Assembly (NCBI RefSeq): GCF_001428825.1
Contig: NZ_LMIT01000002.1
Span: 327,669-391,668, forward strand
DNA: 64,000 bases
Source: Nocardioides sp. Root240
Lineage (GTDB): Bacteria; Actinomycetota; Actinomycetes; Propionibacteriales; Nocardioidaceae
Direction: 5' to 3'
Position 1 is the stretch's first letter. Each line of letters begins with the position of its first letter. Below are positions 46,158 to 53,635 of this stretch, piece after piece. The notes below the pieces were generated by a model. It worked only from the letters and a program-made list of their open reading frames with translations, did not search any database and was not told the origin of the DNA. Made by a program: the position numbers and the translations under genes.

Positions 46158-46328
46158 ATGGGCAAGGACTACGGACCGTGGGTCAAGCACGACTGGTGCC
46201 CTCGTTGCTATCGCCGCACCGAGCAGACCAGCTGGTACCGCCGGCTGCTCGGCCAGCCGCCGGCCAGCGACGAGCGGCGCATCCGCTGCAACGAGTGCTC
46301 GGGTGAGGTCAGCAGCGTCGCCAGCTGA
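46158..46328 (+). CDS. Small zinc-ribbon hypothetical protein
   Basis: 56 residues; two knuckles DWCPRCYRR and IRCNECSG. An in-frame ATG four codons earlier (46146) is an alternative start. Function unknown. Confidence 0.6.
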   Translation: MGKDYGPWVKHDWCPRCYRRTEQTSWYRRLLGQPPASDERRIRCNECSGEVSSVAS

Positions 46329-46408
46329 GGCTCCTGACGCCGTGGCGGGTTGACCTCCCGGGTTCGGGTACTGCGAGGGAGACCCTGAACCCACGCAGGA
46401 GGCTGACC

Positions 46409-46882
46409 ATGACCAAGAACGCCACGCACGATCTCGCCCACGACCTGCGCGACGTCGCCGACGACCTCAAGGGCATCGTCGAGACCGTCGTCGTTCCCCG
46501 CGTCGGCTCGGCGGTGCACGCCGCCGCCGAACGGGTGCCCGACCTCTCCACCGCGATGCAGTCCGCCGCCGACCGCGTGCCCGCGTCGGTCGTCGACCGG
46601 CTCCCGGACCGCGTCGCCGACCGGCTCCCGACGCAGAAGAGCCATCGAGGCCGCAAGCTGCTGCTGATCGGCGCCCTGGCCGCCGTGGCCGCTGGTGCCG
46701 TCGCGGCAGCACGCTCGCGGGCGGCGACGCCGTCGCCGTACCCCGCCCCGGAGCCGGTCCCGACCCGGACCACCGGACCGACCAGTGGATCGACCAATGG
46801 ATCGCCCAATGGATCGCCCAATGGATCGCCCACCGGATCGACCACCGCGTCCGTGCCCGAGGGCGGCGGGCTGCCCGGCTGA
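46409..46882 (+). CDS. Hypothetical membrane protein with C-terminal tetrapeptide repeats
   Basis: 157 residues: an amphipathic, probably helical N-terminus (HDLAHDLRDVADDLKGIVE), a basic stretch, one Ala-rich helix (about 84-99), and a low-complexity tail with GS(T/P)NG-type repeats encoded by a 12-bp tandem repeat. Function unknown. The AGGAGG site before the ATG supports expression. Confidence 0.72.
   Translation: MTKNATHDLAHDLRDVADDLKGIVETVVVPRVGSAVHAAAERVPDLSTAMQSAADRVPASVVDRLPDRVADRLPTQKSHRGRKLLLIGALAAVAAGAVAAARSRAATPSPYPAPEPVPTRTTGPTSGSTNGSPNGSPNGSPTGSTTASVPEGGGLPG
46784..46843 (+). repeat. Tandem repeat, five 12-bp units
   Basis: Units of AATGGATCGCCC (three identical copies at 46796-46831, flanked by two variants). 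In frame, each unit encodes four residues, so copy-number change would lengthen or shorten the protein tail without a frameshift. Confidence 0.85.
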
Positions 46883-46915
46883 CCCGCACGACCTCGCCGG
46901 CCCCGTTCCGTCGTT

Positions 46916-46934
46916 CGAACATGTGTTCTATTCT
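46916..46934 (+). promoter_or_regulatory. LexA box overlapping a leaderless promoter
   Basis: CGAACATGTGTTCT (46916-46929) matches the actinobacterial LexA box except for the last base. TATTCT (46929-46934) overlaps it and ends 6 nt before the ATG of the next gene. Confidence 0.75.
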
Positions 46935-46940
46935 GGACGC

Positions 46941-47150
46941 ATGGCGGGGGTGCGACACGTGTGGGTGCGGCCGGCGTTCGTGCCGTCCGAGCTGCCCGGC
47001 CTGGTGCTGGACTGGAGGTCGGGGGAGAAGGGCTGGGAGGGCCTCGTGTCGTACGCCGATCGCGAGGGCCGGATCGTCACCGAGTGGCTCCCGGCATCCA
47101 ACCTGCGCCCGATCAAGACCTCCCCGAACACCGGCTCGGCCTACGGCTGA
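46941..47150 (+). CDS. Small SOS-controlled hypothetical protein
   Basis: 69 residues; landmarks VRHVWVRPAFVPSELPGLVL and WLPASNLRPIKTSP. I recognise no domain. It is preceded by a LexA box and a TATTCT -10, with a leaderless ATG, so it is probably induced by DNA damage. No operon partner. Confidence 0.72.
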   Translation: MAGVRHVWVRPAFVPSELPGLVLDWRSGEKGWEGLVSYADREGRIVTEWLPASNLRPIKTSPNTGSAYG

Positions 47151-47246
47151 CGGCTCGGTGACCGGGGCGGGACTATCGGATTGCTATGTGTTTGATGAGG
47201 AAGTCCCGATTCCCGCACGCGGTGGCGTGCTGACCCACTAGCGTCT

Positions 47247-47345
47247 CCCTCGGTTCCCCAACCACAGGGGTCCGGCGTACCCCACATCCGCCGGACCCGA
47301 GGGCGCCCCGTCCTGTTGTCCACAGGACGGGGCGTTCCGCTTTTC
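47247..47345 (+). ncRNA. Candidate small structured RNA with strong terminator
   Basis: The 404-bp gene-free stretch 47151-47554 contains TAGCGT (47239-47244, possible -10), then nested stems CCCTCG/CGAGGG (47247-47252 with 47298-47303) and GGTCCGGCG/CGCCGGACC (47269-47277 with 47289-47297), and then a 13-bp terminator stem (47304-47316 with 47322-47334) followed by TTCCGCTTTTCT. This could be an independent RNA of about 95 nt or the structured 3' end of the upstream mRNA. Confidence 0.45.
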
Positions 47346-47393
47346 TGCCCCGGATGACGCGTTCCGCGGGGTGCGCGCGCTCTCCCGCAACTG

Positions 47394-47417
47394 TTGCGGT
47401 TTGGTCCCAAACCGCAG
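47394..47417. repeat. Third copy of the GCGGTTTGG palindromic element
   Basis: 11-bp arms TTGCGGTTTGG and CCAAACCGCAG around TC, the same element as at 8930-8994. A degraded half copy follows (CTGCGGTTCG near 47435). It is intergenic. Confidence 0.75.
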
Positions 47418-47554
47418 AAAAACCGGCTCGGGAGCTGCGGTTCGTGCCCAATGGACGGGGTCGCGGGTTCCGGACGGACCAGGCGGACGAACCGATCGGA
47501 CGAAGGTTCACCAAAATGCGTACGAAGCCCACCCGGCCGCCGTACGGTCCCGCC

Positions 47555-47839
47555 ATGATCACTCGCCGAATCGCCACCGCGGCCACCGCGGTCGCCCTCG
47601 CCCTGCCCGTCGTCGCCCTCACCTCCACCGAGGCCGACGCCGCCGGCACCTACTACTCCAGCTGCGCCAAGCTCACCCGCGAGTTCCGCCACGGCGTCGC
47701 GAAGAGCGCCACGGCCGCCGCCAAGCAGGTCCGCCTGGGCAACGGCCGCCCCGCCACGACGGCACGCGCGAAGAAGGTCTACTGGGCCAACTACAAGCGC
47801 CTCGACCGGGACAAGGACGGGACCGCCTGCGAGCGCTGA
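47555..47839 (+). CDS. Secreted excalibur-domain calcium-binding protein
   Basis: 94 residues. Signal peptide (about 1-29, ending EADAAG) and a C-terminal excalibur motif LDRDKDGTACER (DxDxDGxxCE). Such small exported proteins are common in actinobacteria; the role is unknown. TACGGT 6 nt before the ATG. Confidence 0.88.
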   Translation: MITRRIATAATAVALALPVVALTSTEADAAGTYYSSCAKLTREFRHGVAKSATAAAKQVRLGNGRPATTARAKKVYWANYKRLDRDKDGTACER

Positions 47840-47849
47840 GCCGGCCGGC

Positions 47850-48038
47850 TCACTTGTCGGAAGGCTCGGCTCCCTCGTTCACGTCGCCACGCAGCGCCTG
47901 GATGACCGCGATGCTGGCGAGGGCGGCCCAGATCACCCACAGGGCCCAGGGCATGCCGATCGTCGACGAGGCGCCAAGGATGACGGCCGTGCACGCTGAC
48001 GACTGGACGGATCGGTGCTGGATCAGGCGTCGCATCAT
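47850..48038 (-). CDS. Small membrane protein
   Basis: 62 residues with one or two hydrophobic segments (SACTAVILGASSTIGMPWAL; WVIWAALASIAVIQAL). ATG 48038 has GAGGAG six bases upstream; the next codon is also ATG. Function unknown. Confidence 0.6.
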   Translation of the reverse strand: MMRRLIQHRSVQSSACTAVILGASSTIGMPWALWVIWAALASIAVIQALRGDVNEGAEPSDK

Positions 48039-48121
48039 GTCGGTCTCCTCGTCGTCGGCGTGAGACGACAGTGAACGCCCATGGCCCGACACAACCGGCG
48101 ACGGACGTGCCACCATCGAAC

Positions 48122-48457
48122 ATGCGCTCCCTGACCCTCGCGACCGTCGTGCCGCTGGCCCTCGCGCTGGCCGCCTGCGGCTCCGACGAGCCGTCCGGTG
48201 ACGCCGCCCCGACCGACGCCCGTACGTCGGCCTCGAGCCTCCCGGGGCGCATGGTCGAGCATGCCGACGCGTCCGGCTGCGAGGCCGAGAGGACGACCGT
48301 GGAGACGGCCGCCGAGGCTTACTTCGCGAGCAATGGCGCCTATCCGGCCGACCTGGCCGCACTCGAGGGCGACTTCCTCGCGGACGTGAGCACGCTCGTG
48401 TACGTCATCGGCATCGAGGACGGCGTCCCGCTGCTCCGCGACGACGCGCCCTGCTGA
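48122..48457 (+). CDS. Lipoprotein with pilin-like segment
   Basis: 111 residues. Lipobox LALAAC near residue 19. The mature part contains ETAAEAYFASNGAYPADLAAL, which resembles the conserved region after the helix of type IV pilins and pseudopilins, but there is no prepilin leader, so export as a lipoprotein is more likely. Function unknown. A terminator follows. Confidence 0.75.
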   Translation: MRSLTLATVVPLALALAACGSDEPSGDAAPTDARTSASSLPGRMVEHADASGCEAERTTVETAAEAYFASNGAYPADLAALEGDFLADVSTLVYVIGIEDGVPLLRDDAPC

Positions 48458-48479
48458 TCGGAACGCCCCGGGAACGACA

Positions 48480-48512
48480 CAGCCCCCGCCTGCTCGTGCA
48501 GGGCGGGGGCTG
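48480..48512. terminator. Bidirectional terminator between lipoprotein gene and tRNA-Val
   Basis: 11-bp stem CAGCCCCCGCC/GGCGGGGGCTG with an 11-nt loop, followed by TTCTCT on the plus strand. It can serve both the lipoprotein gene (plus) and the tRNA gene (minus). Confidence 0.8.
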
Positions 48513-48519
48513 TTCTCTG

Positions 48520-48591
48520 TGGGCGATACTGGGTTCGAACCAGTGACCTCTTCGGTGTGAACGAAGCGCGCTACCACTGCGCCAATCGCCC
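48520..48591 (-). tRNA. tRNA-Val (CAC)
   Basis: Full cloverleaf: 7-bp acceptor stem GGGCGAT/ATCGCCC, anticodon loop TTCACAC (anticodon CAC), T-loop TTCGAAC. CCA is not encoded. It differs from the plus-strand tRNA-Val (GAC) at 52973 in only a few bases. Confidence 0.95.
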
Positions 48592-48607
48592 GGACGCGGA
48601 CCCGAAG

Positions 48608-48651
48608 GAACCGCGGTCGGAGACTCTAACGCATCTCGCGACCGCGGTTCA
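48608..48651 (-). promoter_or_regulatory. Terminator of FMO gene overlapping the tRNA-Val promoter
   Basis: A 12-bp stem GAACCGCGGTCG/CGACCGCGGTTC (48608-48619, 48639-48650) lies just after the monooxygenase stop on the minus strand. TAGAGT on the minus strand (48628-48623) sits in its loop, with TGAACC 17 nt upstream, a plausible promoter for the tRNA. Terminator and promoter therefore share the same bases. Confidence 0.55.
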
Positions 48652-48664
48652 CATCGGTACCGGA

Positions 48665-50488
48665 TCAGCCCAGGTGGTGCACCTGCTGGAGCCGGTGGAC
48701 GGGGGTGTCGATGCCGGCGTGCCGGGCCTTGAGCTGGAGGGCCAGGTAGAGGGAGTAGTGGCGCGACTGGTGGAGGTTGCCGCCGTGGAACCAGAGGTTC
48801 TCCTGCTGGGTCGGCTTCCACATGTTGCGCTGCTCGCCCTCCCACGGGCCGGGGTCCTTGGTGGTGTCGGAGCCGAGGCCCCAGACCTTGCCCACGCGGT
48901 CGGCGACCTCCTGGCTGATCAGGTCGGCGGCCCAGCCGTTCATGGATCCGTAGCCGGTGGCGTAGACGACGAGGTCGGCGGGGAGCTCGGTCCCGTCCTC
49001 CAGTACGACGGCCGTTTCGGTGAGCCGCGACACCTGGCCGTGCGCCAGCTTCACCTCACCGTCGGCGACGAGCTCGGCGGCGCCGACGTCGATGTAGTAG
49101 CCGGAGCCGCGGCGCAGGTACTTCATGAACAGGCCGGACCCGTCGTCGCCCCAGTCGAGGTCGAAGCCGGCGGCGGTCATCCGGTCGTAGAAGTCCTTGT
49201 CCCGCTCCCGCATCTGGTCGTACAGCGGGATCTGGAACTCGTGCATGATCTTGTACGGCAGCGACGCGAAGACCAGGTCGGCCTTCTCGGTGGTCATGCC
49301 GGCCTCGAGCGCCCGCTCGGAGTAGAGGTCGCCGAGGCCGATGTCCATCAGGGTGTCGCTCTTGACGATGTGCGTCGACGAGCGCTGCACCATCGTGACG
49401 TCGGCGCCGGTCTCCCAGAGTGCTCCGCAGATGTCGAAGGCCGAGTTGTTGCTGCCGATCACGACGACCTTCTTGCCGGCGTACGCGTCGGGTCCGGGGT
49501 GCTGCGAGGAGTGGTGCTGCTCGCCCTGGAAGATGTCGGAGCCCGGGTACGACGGCACGTTCGGCTTGCCCGACATGCCCGTCGCCATCACGAGGTGGCT
49601 GGGCTTGAGGACGAGCGGCTTGCCCTCACGCTCGAGGTGGACGGTCCACTCGCCGGCCTCCTCGTCGTAGGCAGCCGAGGTGGCGATCGTGTTCGACCAG
49701 TACGGCACCTCCATCACCCGCGTGTAGAACTCCAGCCAGTCGCCGACCTTGTCCTTCGGCGCGAAGACCGGCCAGTTCTCGGGGAACTTGAGGTACGGCA
49801 GGTGGTCGTACCAGACCGGGTCGTGCAGGCACAGCGACTTGTAGCGGTTGCGCCACTGGTCGCCCGGGCGCGGGTGCTTGTCGATCACGAGCGCGGGTAC
49901 GCCGAGCTGGCGCAGCCGGGCGCCGAGGGCGATGCCACCCTGGCCGCCGCCGACCACGAGGACGTACGGCTGGGTGTCGACACCGAGCGCGGCGTCCTCG
50001 GCCTGGCGCTTCTCGAGCCAGGTCACCCGCTCGCGGGTCGCGCCGTGCTCGGCGCCCATCGGGCGTCGTACGCCCTTGGGCTCCTCGTGGTCCTTGAGCT
50101 CGTAGAGCGTGGTCAGGAAGGTCCACGCCTTCGGGCCGTCCTCGTCGACGATCCGGACCAGCCCGCGGCCGCGACCCACCGCGGTCTCGAACTCGAACCA
50201 CGCGGTGGTCACGCCGTCCGCGGTGGCGGCCGGCTCGGTGAGCCGGAAGCAGGAGGGGTCGACGCGGTCGAGGGTGGCGTGGAGGAGGTCGGCGACGCCG
50301 TCGGGGTTCTCGACGGTGGTGAGGTTCCAGGAGAAGGCGATCAGGTCGCGCCAGAAGCTGGTGGCGGCGAACAGGCCGGCCGCCCGGTCGACGTCGCGGG
50401 CCGCCAGGGCGTCCTCGAAGGCGGCGAACCAGGCGGTGGCGGGGTCGGTGGTGTCGGCCGTGAGGGGCCGTTCGTCGAGCTGGGTCAT
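48665..50488 (-). CDS. Flavin-containing monooxygenase with N-terminal NTF2-like domain
   Basis: 607 residues. A SnoaL/NTF2-like domain (about 10-145) is joined to a group B flavoprotein monooxygenase: FAD site VLVVGGGQGGIALGARL near residue 173, NADPH site VVVIGSNNSAFDICGAL near residue 345, and VVYATGYGSMNGW near the end. Oxygenates a carbonyl, nitrogen or sulfur substrate; which one is unknown. Divergent from a GAF-domain regulator that probably controls it. Confidence 0.9.
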   Translation of the reverse strand: MTQLDERPLTADTTDPATAWFAAFEDALAARDVDRAAGLFAATSFWRDLIAFSWNLTTVENPDGVADLLHATLDRVDPSCFRLTEPAATADGVTTAWFEFETAVGRGRGLVRIVDEDGPKAWTFLTTLYELKDHEEPKGVRRPMGAEHGATRERVTWLEKRQAEDAALGVDTQPYVLVVGGGQGGIALGARLRQLGVPALVIDKHPRPGDQWRNRYKSLCLHDPVWYDHLPYLKFPENWPVFAPKDKVGDWLEFYTRVMEVPYWSNTIATSAAYDEEAGEWTVHLEREGKPLVLKPSHLVMATGMSGKPNVPSYPGSDIFQGEQHHSSQHPGPDAYAGKKVVVIGSNNSAFDICGALWETGADVTMVQRSSTHIVKSDTLMDIGLGDLYSERALEAGMTTEKADLVFASLPYKIMHEFQIPLYDQMRERDKDFYDRMTAAGFDLDWGDDGSGLFMKYLRRGSGYYIDVGAAELVADGEVKLAHGQVSRLTETAVVLEDGTELPADLVVYATGYGSMNGWAADLISQEVADRVGKVWGLGSDTTKDPGPWEGEQRNMWKPTQQENLWFHGGNLHQSRHYSLYLALQLKARHAGIDTPVHRLQQVHHLG

Positions 50489-50527
50489 GCCGAGAAGTCG
50501 ACTCCCGGGCGGTACGCCGCCGGAACC

Positions 50528-50543
50528 GTTGCACGTTGTTGCA
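50528..50543. promoter_or_regulatory. Repeat GTTGCA in FMO-regulator intergenic region
   Basis: GTTGCA at 50528-50533 and 50538-50543, 10 bp apart (one helical turn), in the 93-bp divergent region. Candidate site for the GAF regulator. Confidence 0.4.
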
Positions 50544-50581
50544 TGTGGTCCCGGTCACACCGGCGCGCCTATCGTGGAGCC

Positions 50582-51748
50582 ATGGCCACGCACGACCTCG
50601 CGATGCGGGCCCGCGACCTGGTCCGGATCCACGACGCGGTGCTCTCCGGATCCGCGCCGCCCGAGCGGCCGCGGGCCGTGGTGGCGCGCTCCTGGTCGCG
50701 GGTGCTCGGCCTCGGCGTCGACCCCGACGGCCGCAACGGCCGCGACCCGCTGTCGCCGGCGGACGTCGACGCGCGGCGTCGTACGTCGCGCCTGGCGCTG
50801 GTCATCGACGAGATCCGTGAGCTGCTGCTGAGCGCTGCCGACGCGTCGAACTACCTGGTCGTGGTCACCGACGCCGACGGCATCGTGCTGTGGCGCAGCG
50901 GCTCGCCGCGCGTGAAGCGGCAGGCCGACGGGCTCGGGTTCGCGGAGGGTGCGCTCTGGACCGAGCGGGCGGTCGGCACGAATGCCATCGGCACCGCGCT
51001 CGAGGAGGGCACGCCGGTCCAGCTGTTCTCCGCGGAGCACTTCGAGAACGCGCAGGTGCCCTGGTACTGCACCGCCTCGCCGATCCACGACCCGATCGAC
51101 GGCTCGCTGCTCGGCATCGTCGATGTCAGCGGGCCTGCTCTCACGCTGCACCCGGCGATCGAGGCGCTGGTCACCGCGTCCGTGCGCCTCGCCGAGGCAC
51201 GGCTGTGGCGCCACCACGAGGAGCGCCTCGAGCAGCTGCGCCGTACCGCCGAGCCGCTGCTGTCCGGGGCCAACGGTCCGTTGCTCGTCGTCGACGACCA
51301 CGGCTGGGTGGCGGCCCACCAGGGCGTGTCCGTCCGCGACCGGGTCGAGGCACCGCGGGCGGACCGTGCGGTCGCCGTACCGGGGCTGGGGCTGTGTGTC
51401 CCCGAACGCCTCCGCGGCGGCTGGCTGATCCGGCCGTCGACGGGGGAGACGGTCCTGCGCGCGACCCTCGACCGTTCGACGACGCCCGCGATGCTGGAGG
51501 TCCGTGGCGTGGAGGCGCCGTGGCGCGTCGCGCTCTCGCCCCGGCACGCCGACGTGCTGGCTCTCCTCGGTGCCGCGGGGCGGGGCGGGCTGACCGCCGG
51601 GGTGCTGAGCCACCGGCTGTACGGCGACGGTGAGCACCAGGTCACCGTCCGCGCCGAGATCTCCCGGATGCGGCGCGCGCTCGGCGCGCTGCTGGCGACG
51701 AACCCCTACCGGCTCGGCGAGGGCGTCGAGCTCACGATCGTCGACTGA
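50582..51748 (+). CDS. GAF-domain transcriptional regulator (AcoR-like, no AAA domain)
   Basis: 388 residues. N-terminal segment (about 1-70) and GAF domain (about 75-215: LLLSAADASNYLVVVTDADG, TERAVGTNAIGTALEEG, ASPIHDPIDGSLLGIVDVSG) as in AcoR-type activators, but the sigma-54 AAA domain is absent. The C-terminal part (ALSPRHADVLALLGAAGRGGL, then TVRAEISRMRRALG) is a winged-helix DNA-binding domain. TATCGT 6 nt before the ATG. Likely controls the divergent monooxygenase. Confidence 0.88.
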   Translation: MATHDLAMRARDLVRIHDAVLSGSAPPERPRAVVARSWSRVLGLGVDPDGRNGRDPLSPADVDARRRTSRLALVIDEIRELLLSAADASNYLVVVTDADGIVLWRSGSPRVKRQADGLGFAEGALWTERAVGTNAIGTALEEGTPVQLFSAEHFENAQVPWYCTASPIHDPIDGSLLGIVDVSGPALTLHPAIEALVTASVRLAEARLWRHHEERLEQLRRTAEPLLSGANGPLLVVDDHGWVAAHQGVSVRDRVEAPRADRAVAVPGLGLCVPERLRGGWLIRPSTGETVLRATLDRSTTPAMLEVRGVEAPWRVALSPRHADVLALLGAAGRGGLTAGVLSHRLYGDGEHQVTVRAEISRMRRALGALLATNPYRLGEGVELTIVD

Positions 51749-51761
51749 CCAGGGGGGTCGG

Positions 51762-52589
51762 TCAGCGGTCGAACCCCAGCAGGGACGCCTCGTTCGCCCG
51801 CCAGGCCGCGGCTGCCTCCTTCGTGACCGGGCCGGGTGCCGGCAGCTCGCGGTCGTCCCACCGGTGCACGCCCTGCACGTCGCGCGTGGTCGACACGAGG
51901 AAGATCTCCTCGGCGTTCGCCGCCACCTCGATCGGCTCGTCGACCTCACGTGCGCCGAACCACTCGATGACCAGGGCCCGGGTCACGCCGGCCAGGCAGC
52001 CGCTCGCCAGGGTCGGCGTGCGCAGCTCGCCGTCGACGACGTAGAACACGTTCGTGCCGGTGCCCTCGCAGAGATTCCCGGCGAGGTTGGCGAACACCGC
52101 CTCGCTCGCGCCCTGCTGCTGCGCGCGGGCGAGGGCGACCACGTTCTCGCCGTACGACGTGGTCTTCAGCCCCGCGAGCGCGCCCCGCTCGTTGCGCGGC
52201 CATGGCACGGTGATCGCGGCGGTCGTCTCCGCCGCCGGCTCCATCGGGCTCGCCACGACGATCACGGTCAGTGGGTCGGTGCCTCGCCCGCTGCCCAGCG
52301 GCGCGTTGCCGCCCGTGACGGTGATCCGCAGGCGTCCGAGGGGGAGCGGGTCTCCCTCGAGGACGGCGGCCACGCCTCGTCGTACCGCTTCGGGGTCGAG
52401 GCCGACCAGGCCCAGCCCCTCGGCCGAGCTGACCAGCCGGTCGAGGTGGCGCTGGAACGCGAACGGCTGGCCGTCGACGACCTTCACGGCCTCGAACACC
52501 GCGTCGCCCACGGTGAGCCCGTGGTCGGTCACCGGCACCGCCGGCGCCTTCGGGTCGGACAGCAGCTCACCGTTGATCCACGCACGCAT
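51762..52589 (-). CDS. pabC: Class IV PLP aminotransferase, PabC-like
   Basis: 275 residues. Fold-type IV transaminase/aminodeoxychorismate lyase: MRAWINGELL, DHGLTVGDAVFEAVKV, catalytic Lys in GLKTTSYGENVVALA, and SGCLAGVTRALVIEW. Aminodeoxychorismate lyase (folate pathway) is most likely from length; branched-chain or D-amino acid transaminase cannot be excluded. TAGGCT 6 nt before the ATG. Confidence 0.82.
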   Translation of the reverse strand: MRAWINGELLSDPKAPAVPVTDHGLTVGDAVFEAVKVVDGQPFAFQRHLDRLVSSAEGLGLVGLDPEAVRRGVAAVLEGDPLPLGRLRITVTGGNAPLGSGRGTDPLTVIVVASPMEPAAETTAAITVPWPRNERGALAGLKTTSYGENVVALARAQQQGASEAVFANLAGNLCEGTGTNVFYVVDGELRTPTLASGCLAGVTRALVIEWFGAREVDEPIEVAANAEEIFLVSTTRDVQGVHRWDDRELPAPGPVTKEAAAAWRANEASLLGFDR

Positions 52590-52681
52590 GAGGCCAGCCT
52601 AGGAGGCCCGCGGCAGCGCCCTTTCTGGGGCCGGTGGGACGTGTGGGGAGAGGGGCGACATGCCGTAGGTGGACCCCCGTT

Positions 52682-52710
52682 TTGGCGCCGTTCACCGGAT
52701 CGGCTAATGT
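52682..52710 (+). promoter_or_regulatory. Promoter of the tRNA-Gly-Cys-Val operon
   Basis: TTGGCG (52682-52687), 17-nt spacer, TAATGT (52705-52710), about 50 bp upstream of the first tRNA. Confidence 0.6.
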
Positions 52711-52759
52711 TCTCAACCGCAGCGCAGAGCGGGCCGAAAGGCCGGCGAAACGTTGCGAT

Positions 52760-52832
52760 GCGGACATAGCTCAGTTGGTAGAGCGCAACCTTGCCAAGGT
52801 TGAGGTCGCGAGTTCGAGTCTCGTTGTCCGCT
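52760..52832 (+). tRNA. tRNA-Gly (GCC)
   Basis: Acceptor GCGGACA/TGTCCGC, D-loop with AGTTGGTA, anticodon loop TTGCCAA (anticodon GCC) on a CAACC/GGTTG stem, T-loop TTCGAGT. CCA not encoded. Confidence 0.95.
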
Positions 52833-52884
52833 CGGAGTGGTCAGACCCACTGCCTGACCAGGCCAGTGTGTTCCGGCCACCTGC

Positions 52885-52958
52885 GGTGGGTTGGCCGAGA
52901 GGCGAGGCAACGGACTGCAAATCCGTGTACACGGGTTCAAATCCCGTACCCACCTCCA
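52885..52958 (+). tRNA. tRNA-Cys (GCA)
   Basis: Acceptor GGTGGGT/ACCCACC, anticodon loop CTGCAAA (anticodon GCA), T-loop TTCAAAT. The 3' CCA is encoded (52956-52958). Confidence 0.95.
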
Positions 52959-52972
52959 CAACAACTCCACAC

Positions 52973-53047
52973 GGGCGATTGGCGCAGCGGTAGCGCGCTT
53001 CCTTGACACGGAAGAGGTCACTGGTTCAAACCCAGTATCGCCCACCA
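52973..53047 (+). tRNA. tRNA-Val (GAC)
   Basis: Acceptor GGGCGAT/ATCGCCC, anticodon loop TTGACAC (anticodon GAC), T-loop TTCAAAC, CCA encoded (53045-53047). Nearly identical to the inverted tRNA-Val (CAC) at 48520-48591. Confidence 0.95.
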
Positions 53048-53057
53048 GCAGACACTG

Positions 53058-53090
53058 AGGCTCCGGCCCGCACAACGCGGACCGGAGCCT
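53058..53090 (+). terminator. Terminator of tRNA operon
   Basis: 9-bp stem AGGCTCCGG/CCGGAGCCT with a 15-nt loop, followed by TTGTCATTT. Confidence 0.85.
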
Positions 53091-53118
53091 TTGTCATTTC
53101 GATCGATGCGGGGAGCAC

Positions 53119-53526
53119 ATGGGTCTGTTGCGCCGGAAGCCGAAGGCCGGTGGCAGCCGCCAGCGGCGTGCCGGCGACTGCGTCGACGTCGGGTGCACCG
53201 CCGCGGAGTGCTTCGCCTGCAACGCGCTCGTGGCCAACGTGGTGCTGGCATCCGTCGCCGGGTACCCGGGCACGCCCCGCGTCTCCGAGGGCAGCGCGGC
53301 GGCGCGCCCGCTGCTGCGGCTGATCCGCTCCTACCAGGCCAACGTCTCGGCCCACCGGCCCGCCGTCTGCCACCTCGCGCCGACCTGCTCGCACCACGCC
53401 TACGACGTGTTGCTCCGCCGCGGTGCCCGCGGTCTGCCCGAGGTACGACGCCGGCTGCGCGCCTGCGCACGAGCGGGCCGGGCTGCTCGATCGGCCCGCA
53501 GCGGCACCGGGCCGGCCGCGTCCTGA
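53119..53526 (+). CDS. YidD-like membrane-insertion efficiency protein
   Basis: 135 residues. The C-terminal half carries the YidD pattern: [33 protein letters not shown] and RRRLRAC (compare SxYQxxIS, PTCSxYAxxAL and RLxRC). YidD proteins aid membrane protein insertion. The N-terminal 40 residues have an extra cysteine-rich stretch ([11 protein letters not shown]) that I do not recognise. Confidence 0.75.
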   Translation: MGLLRRKPKAGGSRQRRAGDCVDVGCTAAECFACNALVANVVLASVAGYPGTPRVSEGSAAARPLLRLIRSYQANVSAHRPAVCHLAPTCSHHAYDVLLRRGARGLPEVRRRLRACARAGRAARSARSGTGPAAS

Positions 53527-53635
53527 CCCGGCTGGGGAATCGACTGCGTGTCGCCCGACCCCGGCCGATACGATCAAGGGGGCGCCCGACCGGGCGTCCC
53601 GCCCTGCCGATTGGCACAGCCGAAGGAGCACCTCC

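Noticed and set aside
46941..47150. SOS-controlled toxin of a type I toxin-antitoxin system
   Set aside because: The product has no hydrophobic helix and no antisense RNA promoter was evident; only SOS control is supported.
47247..47345. Actinobacterial 6C RNA
   Set aside because: The loops have at most four consecutive cytosines; the two C6 loops that define 6C RNA are missing.
53527..53635. T-box or other tRNA-sensing leader before thrS
   Set aside because: The 109-bp leader is too short and has no T-box sequence (AGGGTGGNACCGCG-like) or specifier stem.
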